59,710 bases of DNA from Deltaproteobacteria bacterium (GTDB lineage: Bacteria; Myxococcota; XYA12-FULL-58-9): NCBI GenBank assembly GCA_016218825.1, contig JACRCV010000084.1, positions 1 through 59,710 on the forward strand, in the 5' to 3' direction. Under the pieces are notes generated by a model that was not told the origin of the DNA, did not search any database, and saw nothing but the letters and a program-made list of their open reading frames with translations. How positions within the stretch are numbered: position 1 is the stretch's first letter; each line of letters begins with the position of its first letter. Shown piece after piece: positions 34,276 through 45,504 of the stretch. Made by a program: the position numbers and the translations under genes.

Positions 34276-35894
34276 GACGTCGAGTCCGGCTCCGCGAGCT
34301 GCAGAGCGCCGCGGGTGCCCCGCCGGATCACGGTGTCGTGGGGGGGCTTGTGCGACAGCTCCGGGGTCGCGGTGTTGTAGTGCAGGCCGCGGCTCTCGCG
34401 CCGGGCGCGAGCACTGGCGACGATCAGGTGGGCCACGGTGACCAGGTTGCGGAGCTCGACCAGGTCATGGGTGAGCTTGAAGTTCCAGTAGTAGTCGTCG
34501 ATCTCCTCGCGCAACAGCTCGATGCGGGCCATCGCCCGCTCCAGGCGGCGGTCGCTGCGGACGATGCCGACGTAGTTCCACATCGTTCGCCGCAGCTCGT
34601 CCCAGTTGTGGGACACCACGACCATCTCGTCCGGGTCGGCGGCGCGGCCGGGGTCCCACTCCGGCAGCGCCAGCGCGGCCTCGGTCTCCCGGACGCCGGC
34701 GGCCATCGCCGCGGCGGCGCGATCCGAGAACACCGCCGCCTCGAGCAGCGAGTTCGACGCCAGACGGTTGGCGCCATGCAACCCGGTGCACGCGGTCTCC
34801 CCGGCGGCGTACAGTCCCGGGAGGTCGGTGGCGCCGGCGAGGTCGGTGACCACGCCGCCGCACATGTAGTGTGCCGCCGGCACCACCGGGATCGGCACCT
34901 TGGTCATGTCGATGCCGAGCGCCAGGCAGGCGGTGTGGATGTTGGGGAAGCGCGCCAGCAAGAACGCCGGGTCCTTCGCGGTCATGTCGAGGGTGACGTA
35001 GTCCTCGCCGGTGCGCTTCAGGTCCTGGTCGATGGCGCGCGCCACGATGTCGCGCGGCGCCAGGTCTTCGAGCGGGTGCACGCCCTGCATCAGGCGGCTG
35101 CCGTCACGGCGCCGCAATACCCCGCCCTCGCCGCGCAGCGCCTCGCTCACCAAGAACGACTTGGCGTGCGGGTGGAAGAGCACCGTGGGGTGGAACTGAA
35201 AGAACTCCATGTTGGCGATGCGAGCGCCGGCGCGGAAGGCCATCGCCACGCCGTCGCCGGTCGCGACGTCGGGGTTGGAGGTGTAGAGGTAGACCTTGCC
35301 GGCGCCGCCGGTGGCGAGCAGCGTCGCCTTGGCGCGCAGCGTGTCGACGCGCTGCTCCCGGGTGTTGAGCACGTAGGCGCCGACGCAGCGGTCCTCCCGG
35401 CCGCGTCCGAGCTTTCTGAGCGTGATCAGATCCACCGCGATGTGATCCGCGAGCAAGGTGATGTTGTCGTGCTGCTGCACCGCGTCGACCAGCGCCCGAC
35501 AGATCTCACGGCCGGTCAGATCCTTGGCGTGCAGGATGCGGCGGGCGGAGTGTCCGCCCTCGCGGCCGAGATCATAGGCGCCGTTCTGCACGTCGAAGCG
35601 CACGCCGAGCTCCACCAGGCGGGCGATGGCCTTGCGGCCGTCGGCGACCACGGCGCGCACCACGTCTTCGCGGCACAGGCCGGCGCCGGCCTGGAGAGTG
35701 TCCGCGACGTGCGCCTCGAGGGTATCGTCTTGGGCGACGACCGCCGCGATGCCTCCCTGCGCGAAGGCGGTGTTGCTGTCGGAGAGCTGCCGCTTGGTGA
35801 TCACCGTGACCCGACCGTGCGCCGCGAGGCGCAGCGCCGCGTTCAAGCCCGCGAGGCCGCTGCCGATCACCAGGAAGTCGGTGTCACCAAGCAT
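34272..35894 (-). CDS. nadB: L-aspartate oxidase
   Basis: The 540-residue flavoprotein oxidises L-aspartate to iminoaspartate, the first step of NAD synthesis from aspartate. The FAD-binding motif is VIGSGLAGL (residues 9-17), followed by SNTAFAQGGIAAV. The segments FFQFHPT and GLHGANRLASNSLLEA, and the His/Arg residues between them, are conserved in NadB and succinate dehydrogenase flavoproteins. The length is typical, and lack of a membrane or cytochrome partner argues against a succinate dehydrogenase. No nadA or nadC is visible nearby. It leads a run of overlapping genes (nadB, slt, pgsA, GT9). Confidence 0.95.
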   Translation of the reverse strand: MLGDTDFLVIGSGLAGLNAALRLAAHGRVTVITKRQLSDSNTAFAQGGIAAVVAQDDTLEAHVADTLQAGAGLCREDVVRAVVADGRKAIARLVELGVRFDVQNGAYDLGREGGHSARRILHAKDLTGREICRALVDAVQQHDNITLLADHIAVDLITLRKLGRGREDRCVGAYVLNTREQRVDTLRAKATLLATGGAGKVYLYTSNPDVATGDGVAMAFRAGARIANMEFFQFHPTVLFHPHAKSFLVSEALRGEGGVLRRRDGSRLMQGVHPLEDLAPRDIVARAIDQDLKRTGEDYVTLDMTAKDPAFLLARFPNIHTACLALGIDMTKVPIPVVPAAHYMCGGVVTDLAGATDLPGLYAAGETACTGLHGANRLASNSLLEAAVFSDRAAAAMAAGVRETEAALALPEWDPGRAADPDEMVVVSHNWDELRRTMWNYVGIVRSDRRLERAMARIELLREEIDDYYWNFKLTHDLVELRNLVTVAHLIVASARARRESRGLHYNTATPELSHKPPHDTVIRRGTRGALQLAEPDSTS

Positions 35895-35927
35895 GAGCTT
35901 TGGGTATAGACGAGCGGCGTGGGCGAG

Positions 35928-35945
35928 AAAAGGCGCCCGGCGGGC
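35928..35945 (-). terminator. Small terminator-like hairpin after the response regulator gene
   Basis: On the minus strand a GCCC/GGGC stem (35945-35935) is followed within three bases by TTTT (35931-35928). It lies between the response regulator stop and nadB and may separate their transcription. The stem is short. Confidence 0.35.
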
Positions 35946-35946
35946 T

Positions 35947-36402
35947 TCAGGGACCGCCGTCGGTCTTGCGTTCCAGCCCCTCCACCACGGCCTTCTCCCC
36001 AGGATCGAGCTGGTGCGCGGCGTCGCGGATCCGCATCAGCTGGGTGATGAGCTCGAGGAGGACGTCGGCACGAAACGGCTTCTCGACGAACTCGTCGGCA
36101 CCGGCCGCCATGCTGCGGCTGCGAGCATCCGGCGACGCGAACGCGGTGAGCATCACCACCGGCGTGTGGTGGGTGGCCGGGTCGCTCTTGATGCTGCTGC
36201 AGACCTGGAAGCCGTCGCGGCGCGGCAGGAAGGCGTCCAACAGCACCAGATCGGGGGGGCGGGTCTGGATGGTCGCCAACGCCATGTCGCCATCGGCGAC
36301 CGCGTCGACGTCGAAGCCGGCCTTGGCGACCAGGGTCGACAACAGCAGGCGACAATCGTGGTCGTCGTCTACCACCAGGACGCGTGGCCGCGAGAAGCTC
36401 AT
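35947..36402 (-). CDS. Single-domain response regulator
   Basis: The 151-residue protein is a CheY-like receiver with the acidic pocket D12-D13-D14, phospho-acceptor D56 (LVLLDAF), the Thr in VVMLTAF and the conserved Lys in FVEKPF. About 25 residues follow, too few for an output domain, so signalling must be through protein-protein contact. The ATG at 36402 follows GAGGGTGTGAC. No histidine kinase lies nearby, so it is an orphan regulator, common in Myxococcota. Confidence 0.92.
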   Translation of the reverse strand: MSFSRPRVLVVDDDHDCRLLLSTLVAKAGFDVDAVADGDMALATIQTRPPDLVLLDAFLPRRDGFQVCSSIKSDPATHHTPVVMLTAFASPDARSRSMAAGADEFVEKPFRADVLLELITQLMRIRDAAHQLDPGEKAVVEGLERKTDGGP

Positions 36403-36461
36403 GTCACACCCTCGACCCCCAGTTGCAGGTGGTGGCCTCATCGTAGCAATACTGTGGGTCG

Positions 36462-39032
36462 TTGACCACACGTGACACGATTCCGGCCCTTCCGGTCGAC
36501 GCGGTGCTGCCCGCGATCCAGGAGGCCTTCGACGCGCAGCCGAACCTGGTGCTCACCGCGCCCCCGGGGAGCGGCAAGACCACGCGCGTGCCGCCGGCGC
36601 TGCTCGCGTGGCTTTGCGGCGAGATCCTGGTCCTCGAGCCCCGACGCCTCGCGGCCCGTCTCGCCGCGGCCTTCATCGCCGACGAGCGCCACGAACGGCT
36701 CGGCGACGTCGTCGGCTATCAGGTGCGCTTCGAGGAGGTGGCGAGCCCGCGCACGCGGCTGCGCTTCGTCACCGAGGCGCTCTTGGTCCGCCGCTTGCTG
36801 TCGGACCCCACCCTCGCCGGGGTGAGCGCCGTCGTCTTCGACGAGTTTCACGAGCGCCACCTGCAGACCGATCTCGGCCTGGCGCTGTGTCGCAGGCTGC
36901 AGGCCGGACCGCGCCCCGATCTGCGCCTGGTGGTGATGTCGGCGACCCTCGAGGCGACGCCGATCGCGCGCTACCTCGGCGGCTGTCAGACCGTGGTCGC
37001 CGAGGGCCGGCGCTTTCCGGTGAGCATCGAGCACCAGCGCCACCCCGATCCGCGGCCGCTCGCGACCCGGGTCGCGGCGGCGGTCGCCGAGGTCGTGGCG
37101 GCGAGCGCGGACGGTGACATCCTGGTGTTCCTGCCCGGGGCGGCCGAGATCCGCGCCGCCCAAAGGGCGTGCCACCGGCTCGCCGAGCGTCACGCGCTGC
37201 TCTTGGTGCCGTTGTTCGGCGACTTGCCGCTCGAGGCGCAGCACCGCGCGATCCGCAAGGCGAGCAAGCGGAAGGTCATCCTCGCGACCAACGTCGCCGA
37301 GAGCTCGATCACCGTCGAAGGCGTCAGCGTGGTGATCGACAGCGGCTTGGCGCGGGTCGCGAGTCACGATCCGTGGTCGGGGCTGCCGCAGCTCTTCGTC
37401 CGCCCGGTGAGCCAGGCGGCGGCGGCGCAGCGCGCCGGACGCGCCGGACGCACCGCGCCCGGGCGCTGCGTGCGGCTGTTCACGGCGCACGAGCACAACA
37501 TCCGCCCGGGCTTCGAGAAGCCGGAGATCGAGCGCGCCGACCTGAGCGAGCTGGTGCTGACGCTGGCGGCGCTCGGTGTCGAAGATCCGCGGCGTCTCGA
37601 ATGGCTGACGGCGCCGCCGGAGGCGGCGCTCCGCGGTGCCCAAGACTTGCTCCGCCGGTTGGGGGCGCTCGGCCGGGGCGGCGAGATCAGCACCGCCGGC
37701 CGGCGCATGGCCGAGCTGCCGTTGCACCCGCGCCACGGCCGGCTCCTCCTCGAGGCCGAGCAACGCGGCTGCCTCGAGGAGGCGATCCTGGCCGTCGCCG
37801 TCCTCGGCGAGCGCGACGTCAGGCTGGAGCGCGGCCCGACGAAGGTCGTGGCCGGCTCCGACCTGATGGAGCTGGTGGAGACGTTGCGCGCCGCGGCGGC
37901 CAGCAGATTGCAGGCCGACCAGCTCCGGGCGAGAGGCTTGAGCCCCGGGCCGGTGCACGCGGTGCGGCAGGTGCAGGCGCAGCTCGCGCGGCTGATGCGG
38001 CGCTCGGCGACTGCGGGCCGCGGCGGCGCCGCACCCGATCGGGCCGCGGCGTTGGGGTTGGCGGTGCTCGCCGGCTATCCCGACCGCGTCGCGCGGCGCC
38101 GCGATGGGCACGGGCGCCCCGAGCTCTTGCTCGCGGGGGGCGGCAGCGCGGTGCTCGACCCGTCGAGCGTCGTCCAGGACAGCGAGTGGATGGTCGCGGT
38201 CGAGGCGGAGGTGCGCGAGCGGGAGCGCGGTCGAGCGCCGAAGGTCCGGCTCGCGAGCGCCATCGAGCCCGAGTGGTTGTTGGAGCTGTGCGCCGACCGG
38301 GTCCGCGACAGCCGCGAGGTCGTCTGGAACGAGAAGGCCGAGCGGGTCGAGGTCGCGACCCGGTTGACCTACGAGGAGCTGGTGCTCGACGAGAGTCGCA
38401 ACGCCGCGGTCACCGACGTCGAGGCGACGCCGCTGCTCGTCGAGCGTGCCCTGGCCGCGGGGCCGGCGCTGTTTGCCGGCGCGGAGGCGATCGAGGCCTT
38501 TCGGGTGCGGGTCGACCTGTTGCGCCAGCACGCGCCCGAGCTCGAGCTCCGCGCGATCGATGCCGGGCTGGTGCAAGCGGCGCTTGCCGCCCTGTGCGCC
38601 GGCCGGCGTTCGTTCGCCGAGCTTCGCGCGGTCGGGCTGATGCCGGCGATCGCGGCGCAGCTGTCGCCGGCGCAGCTCCAGGCGCTCGATCGGCTCGCAC
38701 CGCGCGAGATCACCCTGAAGAGCGGGCGGCGGCTGCAGGTGGTCTACGGCGCCGGCCGGCCGCCACGCGTGGTGTCGTTGCTCCAAGACTTCTTCGGCAG
38801 CGGCGCCGGGCCGGCCATCGTCGGCGGCCGGGTGGCGTTGACGCTGGAGCTGTTGGCGCCGAATCGGCGACCGGTCCAGGTCACGACCGATCTGGCCGGC
38901 TTCTGGCGGGTGCACTACCCGAGGTTGCAGAAGGAGCTGTCGCGCCGTTATCCCCGACACGACTGGCCGGAGGATCCACTGCACGCGCCGCCGCCAGCCT
39001 CGGGGGGGCGCAAGCGCCGACCGGGAAGATGA
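36462..39032 (+). CDS. hrpB: ATP-dependent DExH helicase HrpB
   Basis: The 856-residue protein matches HrpB, a putative RNA helicase of the DEAH group. Motif I is APPGSGKTTRVP, motif II DEFHER, motif III VMSATLE, and motif VI QRAGRAGRTAPG. The HrpB-specific C-terminal region ends with HYPRLQKELSRRYPRHDWPEDP, close to the family norm. The TTG at 36462 is the likely start; the P-loop begins about 34 residues later, as in the family. Cellular role is poorly defined in general; it is usually dispensable. Confidence 0.94.
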   Translation: MTTRDTIPALPVDAVLPAIQEAFDAQPNLVLTAPPGSGKTTRVPPALLAWLCGEILVLEPRRLAARLAAAFIADERHERLGDVVGYQVRFEEVASPRTRLRFVTEALLVRRLLSDPTLAGVSAVVFDEFHERHLQTDLGLALCRRLQAGPRPDLRLVVMSATLEATPIARYLGGCQTVVAEGRRFPVSIEHQRHPDPRPLATRVAAAVAEVVAASADGDILVFLPGAAEIRAAQRACHRLAERHALLLVPLFGDLPLEAQHRAIRKASKRKVILATNVAESSITVEGVSVVIDSGLARVASHDPWSGLPQLFVRPVSQAAAAQRAGRAGRTAPGRCVRLFTAHEHNIRPGFEKPEIERADLSELVLTLAALGVEDPRRLEWLTAPPEAALRGAQDLLRRLGALGRGGEISTAGRRMAELPLHPRHGRLLLEAEQRGCLEEAILAVAVLGERDVRLERGPTKVVAGSDLMELVETLRAAAASRLQADQLRARGLSPGPVHAVRQVQAQLARLMRRSATAGRGGAAPDRAAALGLAVLAGYPDRVARRRDGHGRPELLLAGGGSAVLDPSSVVQDSEWMVAVEAEVRERERGRAPKVRLASAIEPEWLLELCADRVRDSREVVWNEKAERVEVATRLTYEELVLDESRNAAVTDVEATPLLVERALAAGPALFAGAEAIEAFRVRVDLLRQHAPELELRAIDAGLVQAALAALCAGRRSFAELRAVGLMPAIAAQLSPAQLQALDRLAPREITLKSGRRLQVVYGAGRPPRVVSLLQDFFGSGAGPAIVGGRVALTLELLAPNRRPVQVTTDLAGFWRVHYPRLQKELSRRYPRHDWPEDPLHAPPPASGGRKRRPGR

Positions 39033-39036
39033 CGGC

Positions 39037-39053
39037 GGCGAGGACCTCTCGCC
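39037..39053. terminator. Weak hairpin between convergent genes
   Basis: GGCGAG (39037-39042) pairs with CTCGCC (39048-39053) over a five-base loop in the 60-base gap between convergent hrpB and the DUF3347 gene. It could end either transcript, but the stem is short and no T-run follows. Confidence 0.25.
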
Positions 39054-39092
39054 ACCGCTCTGGAGATGCGGGAGCCGCCGGCAACCCGCTGG

Positions 39093-39617
39093 CTAGTGAC
39101 CGGCCGCGGCGCCGGCCCCGCCAACCACCTCGCCGCACGCGAGCATCGCGGCGCCGTAGTAGGGGTTCTTGATCGGGCCTTCGGGTTGCAGCCAGCTGCC
39201 GGGCGCCATCGAGCAGTAGACCACCGAGACGCCGGCGGGCTTCGCGAGCGTGCCCCAGAGCGCCATCGGCTTCGACAGGTCCTTGAGCTTCTCGCGAAGC
39301 GCGGCGATGGCGCTCTCCTTGGCCATGGCCTCGGCGGCCTTGGCGATCTTCGCCGGCAGGTCCTTGTAGCTGGCAGCGGCGTCGCCGCCGACCTTGGCGG
39401 CGTCGAGCTTCTTGGCGAGCGCGGCGATGCTGGCCGCGGCGCGCGCGACCCCGTCGGTGCGGTCGCCCGCCAAGCCGGTCTGGATCTTCAGGTACTCCGC
39501 GAGGATCGGTTGCATCGCGGCGTCAAACTCCACCGCCTTGGGGTCGGCGGCCGCGGCGAAGCGAAGCGCGACGAAGAACGAGCCGAGCACCCACACCATT
39601 GCGGTCGAACCACGCAT
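39093..39617 (-). CDS. Exported DUF3347-type metal-efflux accessory protein
   Basis: The 174-residue protein has a signal peptide ending near FAAAADP, a mostly helical middle, and a C-terminal DUF3347 signature: VYCSMAPGSWLQ followed by IKNPYYGAAMLACGEV. In heavy-metal efflux systems this sequence occurs on or next to membrane-fusion subunits, and its Met, Cys and His residues are thought to bind Cu or Ag. The ATG at 39617 has a strong AAGGAGAGGG site. It follows the TolC-type gene by 63 bases on the same strand and should be cotranscribed. Periplasmic copper binding or delivery is inferred. Confidence 0.8.
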   Translation of the reverse strand: MRGSTAMVWVLGSFFVALRFAAAADPKAVEFDAAMQPILAEYLKIQTGLAGDRTDGVARAAASIAALAKKLDAAKVGGDAAASYKDLPAKIAKAAEAMAKESAIAALREKLKDLSKPMALWGTLAKPAGVSVVYCSMAPGSWLQPEGPIKNPYYGAAMLACGEVVGGAGAAAGH

Positions 39618-39680
39618 GACCCTCTCCTTGCCAGGGCGGGAAGCCCGACCCCGGGAGCCTCTCCATTCCGCGGCCGGTCG

Positions 39681-40970
39681 TCAAGGCTGGTCGGTGCCGA
39701 TCGCGAGCTCGAGGCGGGCGGCTGCCAGGTAGGTCTCGACCCGGGCGCGGTAGAGCGTGCGCTCGGTCTCGAGCAGCGCCACCGCGGCCTCGTAGACCTC
39801 GATGAACTCCGCTTGGTCGGTCTCGTAGCTGCTGCGGACCGCGTCGATGACGCGGCGCGCTGCGGGGGCCACCGCGGTGTCGTAGATCTCGGCCTGCTTT
39901 TCGGCGCGGCGCCAGTCGGCGCGCGCCCCGGCGACGTTGCGACCGACCTCGGCGGTGAGGGCGGCCTGGGTGGCGAGCAGCGCGGCGGCACGCGCGTCGG
40001 CGCCGGCCTGTTCGGCGCCGAAGGTCGAGCCGTAGTTCACCGGCAACGCGAAGCTCACGCCGAACGACACCATGTCGGTGCCGCTCCCCATGCCGCCTTG
40101 CGTCGGAGAACGGATGCCATACGAAGCGACGACGGTCGGATCCGGCCAGGCTTCGCCGGCCGCCAGCGTCGCGCGGTCCAAGGCGCCCCGATGCCGCGCC
40201 TGCAGCGCCTTCATCGCCGGACGATGGTCCGCGCCGGTCGGCGTCGTCGCCGCGTCCGCCGGTAGCGGCAGCGCCGGCAAGGTGGCGTCGGTGTGAACCC
40301 CGGCGTCGATCGGGCGACCGGTGGTGCTGTTGATGGCCGCCAAGAGCTGCGTGTCCTGGCGCTCGATCTCCGCCAGATCATCGCGGAGGCGGGCCTGCTG
40401 CATCTCGAGGCGCAAGTATTCGTCCTGACGGGCGCGGCTGGCGGCGTACTTGGCGCGCACCGTGTCGACCAGCTGATTGATGAGCTCGAGGTTGGCCGCG
40501 GTGAGGGTGCGGTTCTGCCGCACGTAGGTGAGCTCGTAGAACGCGCTCTTGAGCTCGCCGCTCACGACCAGCTGCGCCTCGGCGAGGTCGAACGCCATGG
40601 CCTCGGCCTCGCGGCCGGCGACCGCGGCGCGGTCAGCGGTCTTGCCGGGGAGCGGCAGGGTCTCCCGGAGCTCGACGGCCAGCATCGACATCGGATCGCG
40701 GTCGAGACGCCAGGAGTCGACCGGCAGGTTCTGGGCCATCACCCCGATCATCGGCGCCATCCACGCGCCGGCCCGCGTGGCCTCGTGCCCGGCGGCGCTC
40801 ACTTCGTGGGCGCGGGCGGCGAGCATCGGGTTCTTGGCCTTGGCCGCGGCGAGCAGCTCGTCCAAGGTCGCGCCGCGCTCGTCGGCGGCGGCCGGCGTGG
40901 TGGCGAAAACGGTTGCGATCAGGGTTGCGGCCGGCGATACCGACCGCAGAATACGCCATATGACGATCAT
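39681..40970 (-). CDS. TolC/CusC-type outer-membrane efflux protein
   Basis: The 429-residue protein has a signal peptide (MIVIWRILRSV to PAAA) and two OEP repeats of long helices with beta segments, for example LDELLAAAKAKNPMLAARAHEV and the DRATLAAGEAWPDPTVVASYG region. The ATG at 40970 is preferred because GAGGGT lies six bases before it; an upstream ATG at 40982 has none. It would form the exit channel of a tripartite pump. No RND or membrane-fusion gene is in the window, so it may work with a distant pump. Its divergence from a Cu ATPase supports a copper role. Confidence 0.88.
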   Translation of the reverse strand: MIVIWRILRSVSPAATLIATVFATTPAAADERGATLDELLAAAKAKNPMLAARAHEVSAAGHEATRAGAWMAPMIGVMAQNLPVDSWRLDRDPMSMLAVELRETLPLPGKTADRAAVAGREAEAMAFDLAEAQLVVSGELKSAFYELTYVRQNRTLTAANLELINQLVDTVRAKYAASRARQDEYLRLEMQQARLRDDLAEIERQDTQLLAAINSTTGRPIDAGVHTDATLPALPLPADAATTPTGADHRPAMKALQARHRGALDRATLAAGEAWPDPTVVASYGIRSPTQGGMGSGTDMVSFGVSFALPVNYGSTFGAEQAGADARAAALLATQAALTAEVGRNVAGARADWRRAEKQAEIYDTAVAPAARRVIDAVRSSYETDQAEFIEVYEAAVALLETERTLYRARVETYLAAARLELAIGTDQP

Positions 40971-40987
40971 CGTTACCCTCATGGTTG

Positions 40988-41013
40988 TCAGTGCTCAGGG
41001 ACGATAGCACTGA
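40988..41013. promoter_or_regulatory. Inverted repeat in the divergent copper-gene promoter region
   Basis: TCAGTGCT (40988-40995) and AGCACTGA (41006-41013) are a perfect 8-bp inverted repeat with a 10-bp spacer in the gap between the divergent tolC-like and copA genes. It is well placed to be an operator for a dimeric metal-responsive regulator controlling both sides. The regulator is not encoded nearby, and the sequence does not match a CueR or CsoR box that I know. Confidence 0.5.
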
Positions 41014-41125
41014 TAGCGCCACAATGAAGCTGCCGTCGTGACGGGCGGCAGCGCAATGATCCCGCCAACTCGGCCGTCGCGGTCCTATCTTGGCGCGAGC
41101 GCCGATGACGAAGGGTGGTGTCGTG

Positions 41126-43510
<2,385 letters not shown>

Positions 43511-43515
43511 GCCCG

Positions 43516-43546
43516 CCGCCGCGGTCGGTGCAGGGGTTCGCGGCGG
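43516..43546. terminator. Hairpin between convergent copA and lipoprotein gene
   Basis: CCGCCGCG (43516-43523) and CGCGGCGG (43539-43546) form a perfect 8-bp stem with a 15-base loop, just after the copA stop and before the end of the convergent lipoprotein gene. There is no T-run. Confidence 0.35.
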
Positions 43547-43571
43547 AGGTCGCGGCCGCTGCCGCACGTCG

Positions 43572-44477
43572 CTACTGCAGGCGGAGCAGCGTCGCGCACT
43601 CGACGCTCGCGGTCGGGTCGTCGCAAGGCTTGCCTTCGAGGCAGGTGGCGTAGGCGCTCGCGCTGTCGCCGGTGAAGCGCGCGAACAGGCGCACACAGGC
43701 CTCCACACTGCCGCCGCCGAGGTCGAGGCCGCAGATGCCGCTGTACGCCAGGATCCGCTCGCACGGCGCCTGGGTCCCGGTCGGATCGGTGGGTTGGAGC
43801 CGGAACAGGCAGTCGATGCGTCCCGCGAGATCGTCGCACGCGATCGGCGCGAGGCACTGGGCGTAGTCGTAGAAGCTCGCCGCGGTGAACGGTTGACTGG
43901 CGGTGATGCAGCTCGCGACGTCGCCGCCGCCGACGGTCGCGACGTCGGGTGACATCGCGCTGCAGGCGGCGCTCCAGGCGCCGAGCACGGTGCAGGCGTC
44001 GAAGATCGAGATCGCGCCGACCGGCACCAGCTCCTGCTGGCAGCGATCGTAGCGCGGGTCTCGTTCCACCGGACAGCCCTGATCGGTGACGCAGGCCACC
44101 CAGTTGCCGAACACCAGCTCCCCCATCGACTCGGTCAGGGTCTGGCAGGCGTCGGCGGTGCCGCGCGGCTCGAGGCCGCAGCCGGCCGCCCAGAGCTGAT
44201 AGCGGCGACACGGCGACCCCGGCTCGAGGCCGGCCTGGGCCTGGCAGCGGTCGATCACCCCGTGGTCGTCGCAGGGGGCATCGAGGACGCAGCTCGCGAA
44301 GGCGGCGAACGGCTCGGCGCCGACTTCGGCGGCGGTCGCCGCGCACACCGCGTGGTGGCGGTCGGCGTAGGTGCTCGGCGCGAGCTCACAGCCGGCGGCG
44401 CGCCGGTCGAGCTGTTCGCACGGCGTCTGGCAGCCGCCGAGGACCGGGATCAGGGTCAGGGCGAAGAGCGGGCGCAC
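43572..44477 (-). CDS. Cys-rich lipoprotein
   Basis: I do not recognise the family. The 301-residue product has a short lipoprotein signal with an LGGC lipobox (C16). The rest is four units of roughly 70 residues, each with about six cysteines in patterns such as CVLDAPCDD, CVTDQGCPV, CLAPIACDD and CLEGKPCDD. This spacing suggests disulphide-bonded helical repeats in the periplasm or at the surface. The GTG at 44477 is the start, without a clear ribosome binding site. It is the last gene of the minus-strand run that holds the ExbB/ExbD motor, so it may be an accessory or simply a neighbour. Confidence 0.75.
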   Translation of the reverse strand: MRPLFALTLIPVLGGCQTPCEQLDRRAAGCELAPSTYADRHHAVCAATAAEVGAEPFAAFASCVLDAPCDDHGVIDRCQAQAGLEPGSPCRRYQLWAAGCGLEPRGTADACQTLTESMGELVFGNWVACVTDQGCPVERDPRYDRCQQELVPVGAISIFDACTVLGAWSAACSAMSPDVATVGGGDVASCITASQPFTAASFYDYAQCLAPIACDDLAGRIDCLFRLQPTDPTGTQAPCERILAYSGICGLDLGGGSVEACVRLFARFTGDSASAYATCLEGKPCDDPTASVECATLLRLQ

Positions 44478-44483
44478 CGGAGG

Positions 44484-45026
44484 TCAGCTTTCGTCCCCGA
44501 ACGGCAGCGCCGCGGCGCGCGCCAGGAGCCTGCCGGTGGCGAGGAGGCGGCCGCGATCGGCGTCGGTGGCGTCGGGGATCTCGCACAGGACGATGAGGTC
44601 GTCGCCGGTGGCGAGCATGATGCGGGCGTCGGTGCCCTGGTCGACGAGCACGGTCTGCACCGACCTGGTCGGCACCTTGAGGCTGTCGGCCTTGGCGCGG
44701 ATCACGCCGCCGACCTTGTCGACCACCAGCGTGCCGCCGACCTGATCGTCGAGGTGGGTCTCGGTGGCGTTGTCGAGCATCGGCCGAACCTGGTCCTCGT
44801 CGGTCGGGGGCTTGTCGCGCAGGAACAACAGCAGCAGACCGAGCTCGCTCGCGACCAAGAGGCCGATGATCGCGAACGCCAGATCGGGGTGGCTGTCGGC
44901 CAGGGTCCCCCAGACCAGCGCCGCCGCCCCGAGCACCGCGACCGCCTGCACCGGGACGACGATCCGCAGCCGGGTCGCCTTCACCAGGCGCAAGACGCTC
45001 TCCGTCGGGCGGGGCTCGAGTGACAT
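44484..45026 (-). CDS. Two-helix membrane protein of unknown function
   Basis: The 180-residue protein has two predicted membrane helices near residues 20-45 and 50-75 (IVVPVQAVAVLGAAALVWG and FAIIGLLVASELGLLLLFL), then a soluble cytoplasmic domain of about 100 residues with a beta-rich DLIVLCEIPDATDADRGR segment. The ATG at 45026 is the likely start; it follows the ExbD gene by eight bases. No family was recognised. Its place at the end of the motor genes suggests an inner-membrane accessory, by context only. Confidence 0.7.
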   Translation of the reverse strand: MSLEPRPTESVLRLVKATRLRIVVPVQAVAVLGAAALVWGTLADSHPDLAFAIIGLLVASELGLLLLFLRDKPPTDEDQVRPMLDNATETHLDDQVGGTLVVDKVGGVIRAKADSLKVPTRSVQTVLVDQGTDARIMLATGDDLIVLCEIPDATDADRGRLLATGRLLARAAALPFGDES

Positions 45027-45034
45027 GGGCGCAA

Positions 45035-45502
45035 TCACTCCATGATGACTGCCATGCGGAACTTCACGAAGCCGGCGTTGGCCGCGGTCATCAGCACCTG
45101 GCGCAGCGAGTTGTAGGGCGCCTCCTTGTCGCACAGCACGAAGAGCACGTCGGCGTCCTTCGTGGTCGGCAGGCGCTTGCCCTTGATGTCGGTGAGCCTC
45201 TTGCGCAGCGGGACGATCGAGCCGTCCTTGTCGACCTGTGCTTGGATCTGGCCGTTGCGGATCTTGGCGATGACCTGGCCCTCGACCCGCAGCTCCTCTT
45301 GCCCCACGGTCACCGGGGCGTCTTGCTTCGGCGGCGTCTCGGCGTTGGAGGACGGCAGCCGCACCCCGCCTTGCTCCTCGATCGACATCTGCTGCGCCGC
45401 CATGCCGACCATCAGGAAGAACAACAGGTTGGTGAGGACGTCGAGCAGCGCGGTCAGGTTGATGTTGACCTCGTACTCGCTGTCGCCACCACCACCGGCC
45501 AT
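45035..45502 (-). CDS. ExbD/TolR-family motor subunit (second copy)
   Basis: The 155-residue protein has one N-terminal membrane helix with the conserved proton-path Asp in NINLTALLDVLTNLLFFLM, then a periplasmic domain ending in VLFVLCDKEAPYNSLRQVL, the TolR/ExbD fold. It uses proton-motive force with an ExbB/TolQ ring. The ATG at 45502 has AAGGG seven bases upstream and begins two bases after the stop of the first ExbD gene. Two different ExbD-type partners next to one ExbB is the arrangement known for AglR-AglQ-AglS in Myxococcus gliding. Confidence 0.9.
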   Translation of the reverse strand: MAGGGGDSEYEVNINLTALLDVLTNLLFFLMVGMAAQQMSIEEQGGVRLPSSNAETPPKQDAPVTVGQEELRVEGQVIAKIRNGQIQAQVDKDGSIVPLRKRLTDIKGKRLPTTKDADVLFVLCDKEAPYNSLRQVLMTAANAGFVKFRMAVIME

Positions 45503-45504
45503 GG